From Clusia tigrina (Eukaryota; Arthropoda; Insecta; Diptera; Clusiidae), in assembly GCA_920105625.2 (NCBI GenBank), contig OV050030.1, positions 428,078,240 to 428,142,239 on the forward strand: a stretch of DNA of 64,000 bases. Direction: 5' to 3'. The notes under the pieces are model-generated. The model searched no databases. It was not told where the DNA came from and was given only the letters and a program-made list of their open reading frames with translations. The translations under genes and the position numbers were made by a program. Shown piece after piece: positions 49,880 to 59,914 of this stretch. Position 1 is the stretch's first letter, and each line of letters starts with the position of its first letter.

Positions 49880-52800
49880 AAGAAGTTAATCACAAAAACT
49901 GGCAAGAGGAAAAAATTATCGCATACAACTAAATTAATTGAATTACTTGCGTTTTTAATCAGCCGCGAGGCAGGCCGAGCAGCGTTCGGGAGCAGCGCAG
50001 CCGTGAGTGTTAATTGCACATCAAATGAGGCACTTTTTTGCAGCACTCACAACAAAAACAAGAACTAGAAAAAAGTGCAAATTCACGGTAGCCAACAACA
50101 ACGACAACAGCGCGGATAAGCGGCCCAGTGGAATGCTCGCGCTCATGTCCATTTGGCTAATAACTTCCACCGAAGTGGTTGGCAAAAGTGTGCGCCGCGA
50201 ATTAAGTGGGCAGAGCGACTCCCCCCTCCCGCGCACAAGCACTCTCAGGCGCAGAGCAGACTCTTCGAAGGCCTTCGACGGCGAAATGGAAGCGAGCCAC
50301 AGCCAAAGATGCGGACGGACGCCGGCTGTCAAAAGCCATTTAAATTGACAGCTAAGGTTGCCACATGTGGCATTTGGCAGGCCGCATTGTGCCTCCATTC
50401 GCCTCCGCCTAACGCTGGCTGGGCACAAATCAAAAATGGCAGCAGCACCAGCGGCGTGGAGCTCCCCATTTGCCTGCTGCTTTGAACCACTTCTGCGGCC
50501 GAGTTTAATGACTAATAAGCCCGCTTGCACACTCGACTGGCTTGGCTGGCTGGCTGGCTGACTGATGAATTTGTATGAAACGTTGCAACACTATATGATG
50601 ATGACGTTGTTGTTATTATTTTTAATGTTGTTGTTGTTGTAATGGCAACTAATTGAAACGCTTGCTGAACAAGATAAGTTGACAGCCGAACGAGCGCATC
50701 CTTTTCAGAGCCGCTGTGGCAGAGTCTGCTGCTGCCAACGCTGCTGGGTTGTTGCGTGTGTGCTTGTTGTTGTTGCTGCTGCGGCACAAATGCATTAAGT
50801 GGCTTTATAAGCCCATCATTAAGATCAAGATAAATGCGTTTATTGATCAATTGACGCGGCTGTGGCGGCGCATTAAATCGCCATAATGCATAATACTCAC
50901 ACTCGGAACGATACTGAGTGGACGCAGTGCGGCTCGGAAGAACCATTTCACTCACCCTGTACGTCACTGCCCAAGTGTTAAGCGTACCTGCAATCCTTGC
51001 CCCGATGATTGACAGCGTGTTTTGTCCGTTGAAATACTTTGCACTGGCAGCCGAAATGAAGTGATGTTGTTGCTTATGATCCCGAGTCTTAGGAACGCAC
51101 TCATCAAAGGTGTTGGCACAACTGCCGTTAGCAAAGCAACTCGTTAGCAAAGCGTCAAACTTCTTCAACGTACCGGGAGTTAGAAAGAAGGCAGTGCCCA
51201 TTAAGGAACGCAGCAGGGAATCGACGCGAGAACACCTCTACTGGTACGCTGGGAGTCCAGCTCACACCACTTTGGTCGCTTCCATATCTAAGATCCGAAG
51301 TGTTTGCACCACCATCAAAGACAGACCAGCTGAACACAGCTCAATTAAATTGAGGAATGTATGTTGCAGTGGCGCAGTAAATGAAGCGTTCGACAGCTCA
51401 ATTAGCGGAGGCAGTTGGCAGCCCTTTCTCTCAGGCAATCAAAAGTGGTACAATCATAATTAGCTGCCAGCAGAGCTAATTGCTCACAGTTCCAGCCAGT
51501 TAAAAGCCTCCCGAATGTTCAATCTAAGGCTGTTGGCCTTCCCACTGCTGCGGCTAATTGCGACCTCATTTGGACGCGTGCAAGCGCAGTGAACTAGTGC
51601 GCTGGAGCTCGGGTTTCCTTGCCGTGTTCTCCGATCTCAGCTGGCGATAGCAGCGTCTGGAACAAAAGTGTTTTGTACAATTGATTGTTCTGCGGCAATT
51701 GATGTGAACACATTTGGGCGAACGCCTGGAAAATTGACGCTAATCGCCTCAAAATGATGATTTGACACTTTTGTCCACCGCTCTGCTCCGCCCGCGCTGC
51801 ACATCCCGTACGAGGTTTGAGGGAAGGCCGCGTACGCCTTAGGAACAAGTGTGGCCGCCTCAGCTTCCAATGTAAAAGTGACAGTAATTCCCAGCAATGC
51901 TCAGGGCTCGAGTTGGAATCGGCCAAAAACACATGCTCAATCATGCACACACATTCCCTCGTGAACAGGCACAACACGGCGGCACGCTTAATTGAAGTGT
52001 TTTATGAGGGATTAAATTTGAAGTGTCATGATCGGAGTGGAGTGGATTGAGGTGGACTGCAGAACATTAGCTGAATATGAAGAAGGTTCCACTCTCTGCT
52101 ATCTCTCTTTCTCGCTCTCTCCCTCTCTGACAGTTGATCCTCAATTATCGGCAGGAAGTGTTTGTGGCCTATTTGTATACAGAGCACCTTGAAATGCTGC
52201 TTTAGATCGATTTGTTGTTGTGTTCATGGCATCTGTGCTCCTCATTTGCCGCCTGACATATGGGTGTTTTCTGCGGGCGGCATTCTAAGCTCACGCCCAC
52301 TGTGCTCAATATGACGTACCTGTCCAAAACACTCAGTGAAGATCTGATTATGACCACATTAGGAATGTTTAATGACCTCATCGAGCTCTTTAAAGAGCAT
52401 ATGACGTCGGTGCCCTTTGAGATGCCTCAACAGATCTGTTATGATACCGTCTGGATCGCTACAAAGGAAAGTGAACGACTTCGAGCAACAACAAGCAACG
52501 TAATTGACAACAATTATGTCGGATTGATAGAAGTTGTTTATGGCGCTAAGAGGGCTCGAGCACTAACATCTCTCAAATACCTCATTATTCCTTCTTTATC
52601 CTTGTCGACATCTAATGTTGTGTATCCTATGATCTCCTGTAAATGCAGGAGAAGGTGGTAGACTAAAACGTCGTCGATCATTAGCCACGTTGATTAATAG
52701 AACCACATGGAATCTGTGTTCGTCCGCTCTGTATTCAAAATTCCCTTGGTTCCAACTCGTACTGCCTTCAACTGCAATACAAGACATCGTTTCATTTCAC

Positions 52801-55800
52801 CAGTTCCAGCTTTCCTTTGAGTATTGCAACTATTTCATTAAAGTTGCTCCTTCAACTTGTTCGTAATGTGTGCGAGCATTGCCCGCATCCTTAATCGGAA
52901 TTGCTATAATCATGGAGATATTTCCTACCACAGCCTCCTCAATTATTTTGCTTCGCATTAATGATCATATATACACCTCCTTCATCATGATGTATGATCC
53001 TAATCCATGTAATCTCATGGTTTCCTTATCGTTCCTGTTTTCAATTATGAAAATCCCAACTAATCCCCAACATCACTTGTCTCTGGATGATTGGAATAAA
53101 AAATATCCGAGCTTCCAAAATAGGCACACAAGGCTGTTAGTACTCCTTTGAGGATTCTCCACATCTCATCCCACTACTACACTCACTTACTTCCATTGCT
53201 GCAATTTGCATGCCATTGGCTTAACTGGCCGCCCTCACCCTCGCACCCAGCATACTGCAACAGGATAATTGATTGCATTTGCTACTGACAATTATCCTTT
53301 CAAAAGCCCAGCAAGGAATCAATCAAATTAATCAAAAAATTAATTCACATTTCATAACGTTCCTACAAATTACAAATTACCACGTTACGTTACTGGCGGA
53401 CGCGGAGCCAACTGCTCGTACGCCAGAACGGCGGCTGGGGGCTGAACGCGCGCTGGAGCTGGAACTGGAGTTGCATGGCTTCATGGGCGCAGAACACATC
53501 AAAATGCAATTACTCAACGTAGCTAAATTATACATTTTTCAAATTACTAATTGGATTTCATTTGCCGCTGCCACTGCTGCCGCTGCCGCTGCCTTTAACT
53601 CGCTTTGACTGGTCCCGCAGAGCACACGAAACGGCAGCGAAGGCAGCACCGCGCAGACATTCAAATTCCAAATCAGTTACAACTGTAAAAGTCAATTCAC
53701 GGCGCGCCGACTGAGCTCAGGGACATTTCGCAGGGATCCTTTGCCACAGCGCAATATCATTATCACCGACCGCACGTGCCCCCACCTCCCCCTCCCAACC
53801 GACGCTCTAAGCGGCCTAAGCGGCTAATGACTTCCTTGCATGTCGCATGATATTTTCCCCGTTAGCAAACACACGCGCGGCCGAATGCCCAATGACTGCC
53901 GGCTGAGCATTCGAACCGAGGAGGGCTCGAATGTGCGACTGTGTGTATATGGGCAGGAGTGTGTGGTCGGGAGGGGTAAGGGGGAGGTCTATAAAACCAG
54001 CGTTTAAGAATTTTTATTGCGGCACATTGTAAATATGACGCGACTAATTGAAAGCTGTTTATTACGGAATTGGACTGAACGACGACCGAACTGGCGGGTT
54101 GGGAGGTTGGCTGATTTGGGTAGTTGGGTAGTTGGGCGGCAGTTTGCGAAAGCAATCGTTTGGGAGTCGCCGGGAGTATTTCTAGTTGGGAGTAGTAAGC
54201 GCGAGGCGTGCGGTGCAGTTCACTCAGCGGCACTGTGCGGAAGGTGGCTGAGTGGGTGCTTCCAGGACGAGGGCGCTATGAAGGCTGTTTGTGGAAAACA
54301 CCTCATTAAATTGTAATTACCAGTTCCATTGGTGTGCATTACGAGGAAATTGATTTGGAGTTACGTTTCTGTTCGATTGCAATTGAGTTGTGTTTGTGAG
54401 GGGAATTCACTGCTCAGCGCCTTCGGTGGAAAATTCTCCTAGTACTGAGTTGGTCAAGGATATTGCAGTCAAATTCAAAGCGGAGGAAGGAAGATTGGCC
54501 TTATTAATTCATTTGCGTAGTTTTCCGCAAAATTCAAACAACATTTAAGTCAATTATGGATGTAAGACTAGCCCCAGGTCTACAAGAACTGTCGAATATC
54601 TAAATCTCGACGCAATGAATTTTTTTTGTTTAATTTGACAACACACGGGTTAATAGCGCCTTGAATACCCGAAATATATGATTGGAAAGCTGATCCATTT
54701 TAAATAACTCTCCTCCAGTCATCCATCTGAAATCCTTCTTCAGTTGCACCCACTCACTATTTCTAGTCATGGTACAGCGTACACGAAAACTGAAGATCAG
54801 ACATAAGCGAAGAGTGGTTGAACTGGACAAGTTGATTACAACGACAAGAACGTGTAAATTTGAGGCATCTAAACAAATATGGGAGTTCTCGAGTGTTAAG
54901 AATCTTATGCAGATATAGATTGGTTCCAGGAGTTTCTCAAAAGTGATCCCGAAAAGCTTGTTGTGAGTCAAGATGCGACTACCGGCGTGTAGTTGACTCG
55001 CAGCATGAACTCCTAAGACAGAGGCCTTGAAAATGAGGACACATGATCTGTTCTAGTCAATCCGTAAATGTACCTTGTTATATTATTGAATAATACATTT
55101 AGCTTCATGACAGTTTGCGTTAATTTCACAACCATACCGCATATTTGGGAGAAGCCAACGTCCTACTAATTCGTGGTGGGGTGATATATTGCGCTGACCA
55201 TAGAGAACGCAGCATTCCGTAAACTTTGCCATCCGTGACTGCAATATGATTACTCCATGATAGAGTACTCCCAGGCTTTCGGCCGCATTTACACACACAA
55301 TCTCCGACGCATTCATTACTATACTAGGTAACATTGTAATTCCGAAGTGTCCTTTGTATGTCACTAAATATATCGACTCAAGCGGATTAAGACAAAAGGC
55401 GTTTTGCTTGCCCAACTCGCAATCAGGGTAGCGTGTCGCCAAGTCACCTAATACATTAGAGAAGGACATAGAAACAAGGTTGCCAGGCTGCTATAAAAGC
55501 TCCACAGTCAAACAGTGTAGGGAGAAAGTCTTCATGTTGACATCACAATCATCTGGGTTCCAGGCCATAGGAATATCGATGGGAATGAGGAGGCTGTTGA
55601 ATTGGCACGCAGGGGCCTCTCTCGGCCTAACCTATGCGGAACTAATATCTGTTTATCTGGGTGCGATCAAGAGGGGCATCTACTTGCACTGTCTCTCCTT
55701 GGCGGGCAGAAGATGGAGGGCACTTACAACAAACATTGCATTCCGGCCGACCTGGCCAGTCTACAATATGGCTGAGTCAAGGGATCTTATAAACAGGGAA

Positions 55801-58800
55801 CGTAGAGACACCAGCCGACTAATGAAGGATTTTACAAGTACGGCTTTAACAAAGACAGGGTGGATTTCATCAATGCCCCAAGCGTTTGTCTTTTTACCCA
55901 GAAAACACTCCAACACATCTGACTCTTCAACACCACAAAATCCGAACATGTTTTCATTGGACACGGAACTGCAACAATCTACATAAGCATTCTTCTCTAT
56001 TGTTTCTATTGGAAGATGGCCAAAGTTCCTGTTTAGATTGTTAAGATATCAATGCTCCCACATGTAACATCCATTCCAATACCAATGCCCCGAATATATC
56101 TCCCAATTTCTTTCCTATTGACCGCACTTCTCAATTTTTCCCGTAATGTGGTTATTGGCAATTTTCACCTCTTTAGTAATCTGTCTTCTAGTAACATGCC
56201 AGACGGGGTTCGAACCTTCCTCTGTGTATGGACAGATGTGAGTTTGGAATACCAATTGCCACCTGTAAACTAATGTTGAGGGGTAGTGTCGTGCCTGAGG
56301 CCAATAGATCTTGGGCAGACGAAGGCACTTGCTTAACGACTAGGCCAATGTGGCCGAAACTTGACAGGAAAAAATCTAGAGACTGGCTTGGCCTGTCGAG
56401 AGAAGATATCTCTGAGGTCGTGGCTTGTATAACCGGCAATTGGGTGTTCGGCAGACAAGTTCTCAGGCTGGGAGTATTCTCTCATGAATACAGCAGAAGC
56501 TGTAGGAAATGATGAAGAGGAGGAGACAGTGGAACATCTCTTCAGTAGGTGCCCGGCTCTAGCCAGAAGCAGAGCGGGCTCTTTAGGCAAATACGCTAAG
56601 CTAGCTCCCTTACGGAAGTGTCCGGCGAGCAGGTTAAACAAATCTTGCGCTTTATTAAGACTTCAAAACGACGACTGAAGCAGAGGCACAGTGTTACACG
56701 GTGGTATGGAAATGGACCCATAGTGCTCTGAGTAAGTTGGTCTGCAGACTGACTCTCTCGAAAAACTAATCTAACCTAAAGTGTCGGCGATATTGAGTTG
56801 ACCCAAACCAATCCCAGGACTGACATCTCTGTGATCAACCCACTCTCAGTTAGAAGTCACCTGCAACAACAATATTTTGAAAATCCAAACAAATCCTCCG
56901 AATATGATCAATCAGTAACTCGAAATGCAAGAGAACAACCATTCCATCAAATGCCTTAAGAGAGAAATTATCCCTCACCACGAAGAAGACTGCTCACCTG
57001 TTGCATTGAGTCTGTAGGCCTTGCGCTCTCTTTCTCTGTACGCTTCACATGGACAATGCCCCTCAAGGTCAAAACTGCTGACGGTTGTTTTGTCTTTCCA
57101 AGCGGATTGAATCTCGTAGTTCACCTTTGTTAAGCATTCATTAACGTAGATTAGGGAGTCAGAGTCGAACCCGGCATGCCGTAAACGTAAGGTGCCATGG
57201 TTATGCATCAGCAATACCTCTCAAAACAAGGCTTTTTCGTAGGGTGTGGCCAGCTTGATCACTATAACTGGATCAGCTATAGTTCTTTTATTGTTATCAA
57301 GTTGTACCATATAGATTGCCCTTACGGCAGGATGAACATATTTAGTGGAGGAACATATTTTGCAGAAAATCCCCGCTAGATCTTCCTGTGCGTAGCATGG
57401 AACGCCACATATCCTCAGATCACAGGCAACCGCAGCAATATCCTGCCTTTCCAATTGGGATCTCAAAAACAGAATATCGGCCTTCAAACTAGGAACGACC
57501 CCAATATAGATGTTATTTCAATCTCATCCACCCACTGACAGACCGTCTCCAGCTCACTACGTACCGCAGTAAGTCAGAGCACTCGTTTTCGACAGCAGCA
57601 ATTCGTTGGTCGAATAGTAAAGCGATGATCTTATGTTGGACATTTCCGCAGCTGTTTCACTGCATTACCCGATCTTCGGACATTTTTAATGCAGAACGTA
57701 GCTCAGCAACAATACTCTCCTTCTGCTCCTCCAGCCCACCTTCTAACTGCTGTAACATAGCGCTCATCGACAAACTCTCTTCAGTTGTTATTTACACAGA
57801 ATCAGGCCATGGCTAAGTCAGCTGAGGAAGAGTCCTCTTTGACTTTGCGTCGTTGACCTTCACCTTTTGTCCGCCCCCGCCCAACTATCCTAATAAATAA
57901 TTTCATTTTGCTTATCTTCCCAGTTGACATGATTCATGGTGATGCCGCCGACTTGCGTTGCAGCATGTCGCTGGCCCATCTGCGCAGCATGGACAACCAC
58001 ATGGCCTCCATACTGCAGCAGCACACGCACAAGAACGGACCGTTCCCTTTGCAATCAGCATCCGGACACCCTCATCACCACAACCAGCACGGTCATCACG
58101 CCGCGGTGCACCTGCCGCCACCGCCACCGCACCACTTGAACTACCACAACGCTATGATGAATTTCCCCCATCAGACTGCCGGCGGAGGCAGCAGCGGCCA
58201 CTTATCCTACCCACCACTCGATGCCACCGATCCCAGCGCCAACACACGCAGCAGTCCGTCCATGGGCAGCGATTACTTGAACTCCATGCACCAAATGGTC
58301 GAGGCGAACCACTTGCCACCGCTGCACCACTCCCACCACGTGCACCAGCAGCAGCAGGCGCAGTCCACCACTTCGCACACTCCTCCAGCCACACCACAGT
58401 ACAGTCATCAGCAGCAGCTGGCCGCACTGGCGGCTCATGCGCAGGCTCAACAAGAGCACAAGTTCGCAAAGTCATCGCCGTCGTCAGTGGCTAATCAGGC
58501 GACGGCCTCTTATTTCGGCCTGGATAATAATGGCAACGGCTCCACGGCGACGCACGCTATGCTCAGCTCCAACCTGCATGACTATGACGAACGTTCGATG
58601 TCGTCCGGGTCGGCAAATGAAGAGATCGAGGCGGCGGACGACGAGGACACAAAAGATCTGTGCGGTTCGGCTCCAATTGATGTAACCACACCGCAATCAC
58701 CGGGGCCGATGGCGTCGGTGGTGACGTCTTCGTCGTCGTCATCAGCAAGAGCACAATTTGGCAGCCTCAAACGAAAGTCCTCCGTCTCGTACAGCGATGA

Positions 58801-59914
58801 CTTGGATGACGAAAACAATGACATTGCCATAAACGGCGGCGCGGCGAAGTTGGTCAACGGAAGTGCCATGGACAATTATGTGCTGAAGAACTTCGACGGC
58901 ATACGGGCGCGCAGCCTGGAGGAGGTGCAGCAGCAGCAATCGCTGAATGCGAATTGCAATAATTTGGATGCTCAGCAGCAGCACCAGCAGCAACAACAGC
59001 AGCAGCAACAACAACAGCAACAGCAGCAGCAACAGCATCAGCAGTTTCAGCAGATGCAGCACCGTCACATGGATGAATTTCGGCTGAGTGCGAGCGGCGG
59101 AACAGGCATGGGTGCCATGTCGGAGCAGCAGGACCGTCTGAATGACAACGAGAGCGTCGTCAATGGCAGCTGTGCCTCGAGCGAGGATCTCAATCAGACC
59201 AATTCCAGTGAGCAGGGCGAGAAGATCACCTCGGGCAGCGATGATGAAGGTAAGTTGGGGAGTACGGTTTGAAGGAAACGCCATTCCTTTTGTGGATTGC
59301 TCAGGTAGTGGGCAACTTCCGGGATTGTTTTCAATCTCAGCTTACTGGGGCGACTATTAGCCTCATTTTGTTGAACTAGTCACTGCCGAAAGTGTTGAAA
59401 CTTTTTAGACCAGAGGAAACTAGAGTCCAAACATGATCCTGTTGGTGTACTTCACTATAGGCATCAACTCTATGAGTCCCTTTTGATGGCAATTCTTGAA
59501 CAATTGCGTAGATATTTTCTTTCTTAATATGATCCCGGAAGAAACGCCGATACTAAACCTATAGGGCATAGTAGATCGGAGAGTTGTGATCACATGGATC
59601 ATTAATGACAAATGTAGTATGACACAAAAGATCTTTTAGGTCGCAGTGTCGTCCATGGGGCAAACTACTAAAGCTAAATTATTATTATTATTAACATGAT
59701 CCTTGTTCATTGCACTAATCCAGTTGTGCATCTTCCTTTCTTTGCAGCTCAAGACGACAACTGCTCGAAGAAGAAGCACCGACGCAATCGCACCACCTTC
59801 ACCACATATCAACTGCACGAGCTGGAGCGGGCCTTCGAGAAGTCACACTATCCGGATGTGTACTCGCGAGAGGAGCTGGCCATGAAAGTGAACTTGCCTG
59901 AAGTGCGCGTCCAG
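37711..59914 (+). CDS. Rx: retinal homeobox transcription factor Rx (5' part, 4 exons, runs off window)
   Basis: Join 37711-38056, 42070-42189, 57924-59249 and 59748-59914. Intron phases are 1, 1, 1 and 0, giving 653 uninterrupted codons. Rx/Rax is a nuclear paired-like (Q50-class) homeodomain factor binding TAATTA-type sites. In Drosophila it acts in the clypeolabrum and brain rather than the early eye. Seen here: a helical-looking N-terminal part (about 30-105), octapeptide HTIDAILG at 139-146, His/Pro-rich (about 200-235), acidic (about 384-402) and Gln-rich (506-535) segments, and homeodomain residues 1-46 at 608-653 ([20 protein letters not shown]...). The exon ends at VQ, the classical paired-class intron position 46/47. 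WFQNRR and the OAR tail must lie beyond 64000. Start: the first ATG for about 700 bp, in gagaaaATGG. The neighbours hbn and otp of the ancestral HRO cluster are not visible. Confidence 0.9.
38405..38500 (+). mobile_element. LINE 3' UTR tail (family B) in Rx intron 1
   Basis: Matches the tail of the relic at 670-1235, including atgtgcttaagtgtgctttt, then ggctgccactcctacctaac at the end. No ORF part is kept. Confidence 0.6.
39247..39275. repeat. (TAA)n microsatellite
   Basis: A perfect trinucleotide run following gtgtaagata. A related word (ggtgtaaggcgttataatag) occurs near 14919 beside a shorter degenerate run, hinting at another microsatellite-tailed repeat. Confidence 0.9.
39426..39460. repeat. 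(TC)n microsatellite in Rx intron 1
   Basis: A (TC)n run with single-base interruptions, directly visible. Confidence 0.9.
39779..39848. repeat. 70-nt near-perfect hairpin in Rx intron 1
   Basis: The left arm 39779-39810 and the reverse complement of 39817-39848 agree at 29 of 32 positions around a 6-nt loop (caagca). Core arm sequence caaaagcatgactaa. The size is right for a microRNA precursor or mirtron-like RNA, but it is far from the intron ends, so it is not a mirtron. A quasi-palindrome made by template switching is the main alternative. Confidence 0.85.
42070..42189 (+). CDS. Rx: Rx coding exon 2 (octapeptide exon)
   Basis: 120 bp, phase 1 at both ends, between ctcttccag and a GTGAGT donor. 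It encodes the rest of codon 116 to residue 155. The octapeptide HTIDAILG (codons 139-146, 42138-42161) resembles the engrailed-homology-1 type motif that recruits Groucho-family co-repressors in Rx/Rax and other paired-like factors. Because the exon is 40 codons with equal phases, skipping it would keep the frame and remove only this region. Confidence 0.88.
42240..42960 (-). mobile_element. LINE 3' end: RNase H and zinc knuckle (family C) in Rx intron 2
   Basis: On the minus strand the frame 42937-42656 contains the RNase H end motif [17 protein letters not shown]. After a short decayed part comes [10 protein letters not shown], a knuckle CGFC-x8-HISCEC (C-x2-C-x8-H-x4-C) near 42430-42490 and a stop near 42300. 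The 3' UTR (gcacaataggtcc) resembles that of 1-345. Several frame breaks make it a dead copy, antisense to Rx. Confidence 0.7.
42961..43345 (-). mobile_element. LINE 3' end (family A) in Rx intron 2
   Basis: The reverse complement matches the relics at 55735-55850 and 63610-64000: tggccagtctacaatat, a single copy of the DLINRE-coding unit, then a knuckle CRSC-x10-H. After that histidine the frame runs into GGRKK and a stop, the same break as in the copy at the window's right end. It directly adjoins the family C relic in the same orientation. Confidence 0.65.
43346..44805. other. Rx intron 2 segment, no gene
   Basis: 43600-44200 is unique with many CA/TG runs and the TAATTA cluster at 44042-44093. 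44200-44800 has nothing recognised. Confidence 0.35.
44042..44093. promoter_or_regulatory. homeodomain-type TAATTA cluster in Rx intron 2
   Basis: TAATTA at 44042-44047, 44066-44071 and 44088-44093 within 52 bp, in unique intron DNA. Autoregulatory or other paired-class input to Rx would fit, but this is inference. Confidence 0.3.
44806..44900 (-). mobile_element. LINE 3' tail in reverse orientation in Rx intron 2
   Basis: A (TAGG)n run followed by aaggcggccgcccaaaggac. The reverse complement ends in the (CCTA)n seen after the family B tails at 6799-6863 and 38405-38500. Confidence 0.5.
45345..45535 (+). repeat. 35-bp tandem repeat, 5 full copies plus partial
   Basis: The anchor tcttcgacat recurs at 45361, 45396, 45431 and 45466, and as tctccgacat at 45501: a strict 35-bp period. 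Units contain cccagcatc and ccaaatt. The period is not a multiple of three and no coding role is implied, although a 141-codon frame runs through it. Confidence 0.92.
46050..48180. other. Rx intron 2 unique blocks, no gene
   Basis: Regulatory-looking DNA with a repeated cccacttcccactt run near 47513-47553 and A/T-rich stretches. ORFs on both strands lack domains. TACTCGTA at 46800-46807. Confidence 0.35.
48431..48556 (+). repeat. 21-bp tandem repeat, 6 copies
   Basis: Units start at 48431, 48452, 48473, 48494, 48515 and 48536; shared core cagagtaacaaacgtcc. On the minus strand the unit translates as the heptad LDVCYSA in the frame 48633-48427. Frame retention follows from the unit length; nothing else supports a protein. 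Confidence 0.93.
49128..49148. repeat. (GATA)n microsatellite
   Basis: About five GATA units, directly visible. Confidence 0.9.
49600..55082. other. Rx intron 2 unique blocks, no gene
   Basis: 49600-52080 and 53160-54560 look like unique regulatory DNA with (AAC)n at 49849-49880 and (TTG)n near 50620-50640. The longest frame (51201-50512 minus, 229 codons) runs through the TTG tract and has no domain; it is likely chance. A 133-codon plus frame at 52260-52661 is likewise unrecognised. Confidence 0.35.
49849..49880. repeat. (AAC)n microsatellite
   Basis: A perfect run of about ten AAC units. Confidence 0.95.
55083..55469 (-). mobile_element. LINE reverse transcriptase C-terminal fragment, inverted part of a LINE copy
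   Basis: The minus frame (128 codons) shows in order the landmarks that follow the RT catalytic core in Jockey-type LINEs: [13 protein letters not shown], then [10 protein letters not shown], then ISP with [12 protein letters not shown]. The catalytic core itself is not present. It abuts the plus-strand RNase H fragment starting near 55480 head to head, the layout left by twin-primed insertion. Confidence 0.6.
55480..55985 (+). mobile_element. LINE RNase H fragment (family A), forward part of the inverted copy
   Basis: One frame reads [14 protein letters not shown] (55554-55595), the RNase H C-terminal signature, with a later frame shift near the RRG segment. Further on come [19 protein letters not shown] (about 55745-55800) and RRDTSRL, shared with the copies at 42961-43345 and 63610-64000. 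The knuckle is missing. It carries a single DLINR unit, the ancestral state of the array at 63661. Confidence 0.65.
56280..56770 (+). mobile_element. LINE 3' end: zinc-knuckle fragment with 3' UTR
   Basis: Plus frames read [20 protein letters not shown] and [17 protein letters not shown], then in a shifted frame a knuckle region with [19 protein letters not shown] and a stop (56676-56678). The 3' UTR has acacggtggtatggaaatgg and ends with ctaatctaacctaa, similar to family B. Several frame breaks. Confidence 0.65.
56975..57880 (-). pseudogene. coiled-coil plus Baculo_FP-type domain relic (probable LINE ORF1-like)
   Basis: Read on the minus strand from about 57860 there is a charged start ([12 protein letters not shown]), a coiled-coil-like stretch ([20 protein letters not shown]) and then frame 57487-57221 ([18 protein letters not shown]...). 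After one in-frame TGA at 57221-57223 the same frame continues as [19 protein letters not shown]. This order (coiled coil, then an R-I-x-G-V/I-P and I-N-E-x-L-T-type domain) is that of the insect proteins and LINE ORF1-like proteins grouped with the baculovirus FP domain. Multiple stops make it a relic. It lies antisense in Rx intron 2 and its upstream end is within about 60 bp of the exon 3 acceptor. Confidence 0.5.
57924..59249 (+). CDS. Rx: Rx coding exon 3 (large central exon)
   Basis: 1326 bp, phase 1 at both ends, between cttatcttcccag and AAG|GTAAGT. It encodes the rest of codon 156 to residue 597. Composition: a Met/His-rich beginning ([20 protein letters not shown]), His/Pro tracts, Ser/Thr-rich parts, an acidic segment ([13 protein letters not shown]), a basic KRKSS, then QQQH and 17 consecutive Gln, ending in Ser/Asp-rich sequence before the homeobox. 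Such low-complexity centres are usual in fly Rx. The 180-codon minus-strand frame over the polyQ region is a shadow. Confidence 0.9.
58973..59062 (+). repeat. Rx: CAG/CAA tract encoding polyglutamine in Rx exon 3
   Basis: Three Gln, a His, 17 Gln, then His-Gln-Gln-Phe-Gln-Gln-Met-Gln. CAA codons are mixed among CAG, which limits slippage. About residues 506-535. Confidence 0.95.
59250..59747 (+). other. Rx: Rx intron 3 (498 bp)
   Basis: GTAAGT donor and tcctttctttgcag acceptor. Nearly a third of it is the 160-bp repeat at 59536-59695, leaving about 45 bp of non-repeat sequence between its right target duplication and the acceptor. Confidence 0.8.
59536..59695 (+). mobile_element. 160-bp microsatellite-tailed dispersed repeat, copy 2, with target duplication
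   Basis: About 94 percent identical to 18900-19056, with the same first base and an (ATT)n tail. It is flanked by a 7-bp direct repeat atgatcc at 59529-59535 and 59696-59702, which fits a target-site duplication and fixes the element's ends. It sits in Rx intron 3 immediately before the homeobox exon. Confidence 0.85.
59748..59914 (+). CDS. Rx: Rx coding exon 4 (homeobox exon, first part)
   Basis: 167 bp. Encodes residues 598-653: [10 protein letters not shown] then homeodomain positions 1-46 (H1 to Q46), with R5, F8, L16, F20, L34 and L40 in place and [16 protein letters not shown] as in Rx/Rax proteins. Helix 3 with W48, F49, Q50, N51 and R53 is encoded by the next exon, which is not in the window. 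Donor CAG|GTGAGT, phase 0. Confidence 0.95.

Larger units (their letters stand above)
42190..57923 (+). other. Rx: Rx intron 2 (15.7 kb)
   Basis: GT-AG intron, donor AAG|GTGAGT, acceptor gcttatcttcccag. It alternates between LINE relics (42240-43345, 44806-44900, 55083-56770, 56975-57880), minisatellites (45345-45535, 48431-48556) and unique regulatory-looking stretches (43600-44200, 46050-46750, 47400-48180, 49600-52080, 53160-54560). No nested gene is recognised. Confidence 0.7.

Noticed and set aside
50512..51201. 229-codon minus-strand ORF in Rx intron 2
   Set aside because: Runs through a TTG/CAA tract (giving a Gln run), no recognisable domain, lies in unique regulatory-looking DNA.
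56205..56216. B-box-like word ggggttcgaacc, possible tRNA-derived SINE
   Set aside because: No A box upstream; lies next to LINE coding remnants.
58742..59284. 180-codon minus ORF with Leu run
   Set aside because: Antisense shadow of the Rx polyglutamine exon.
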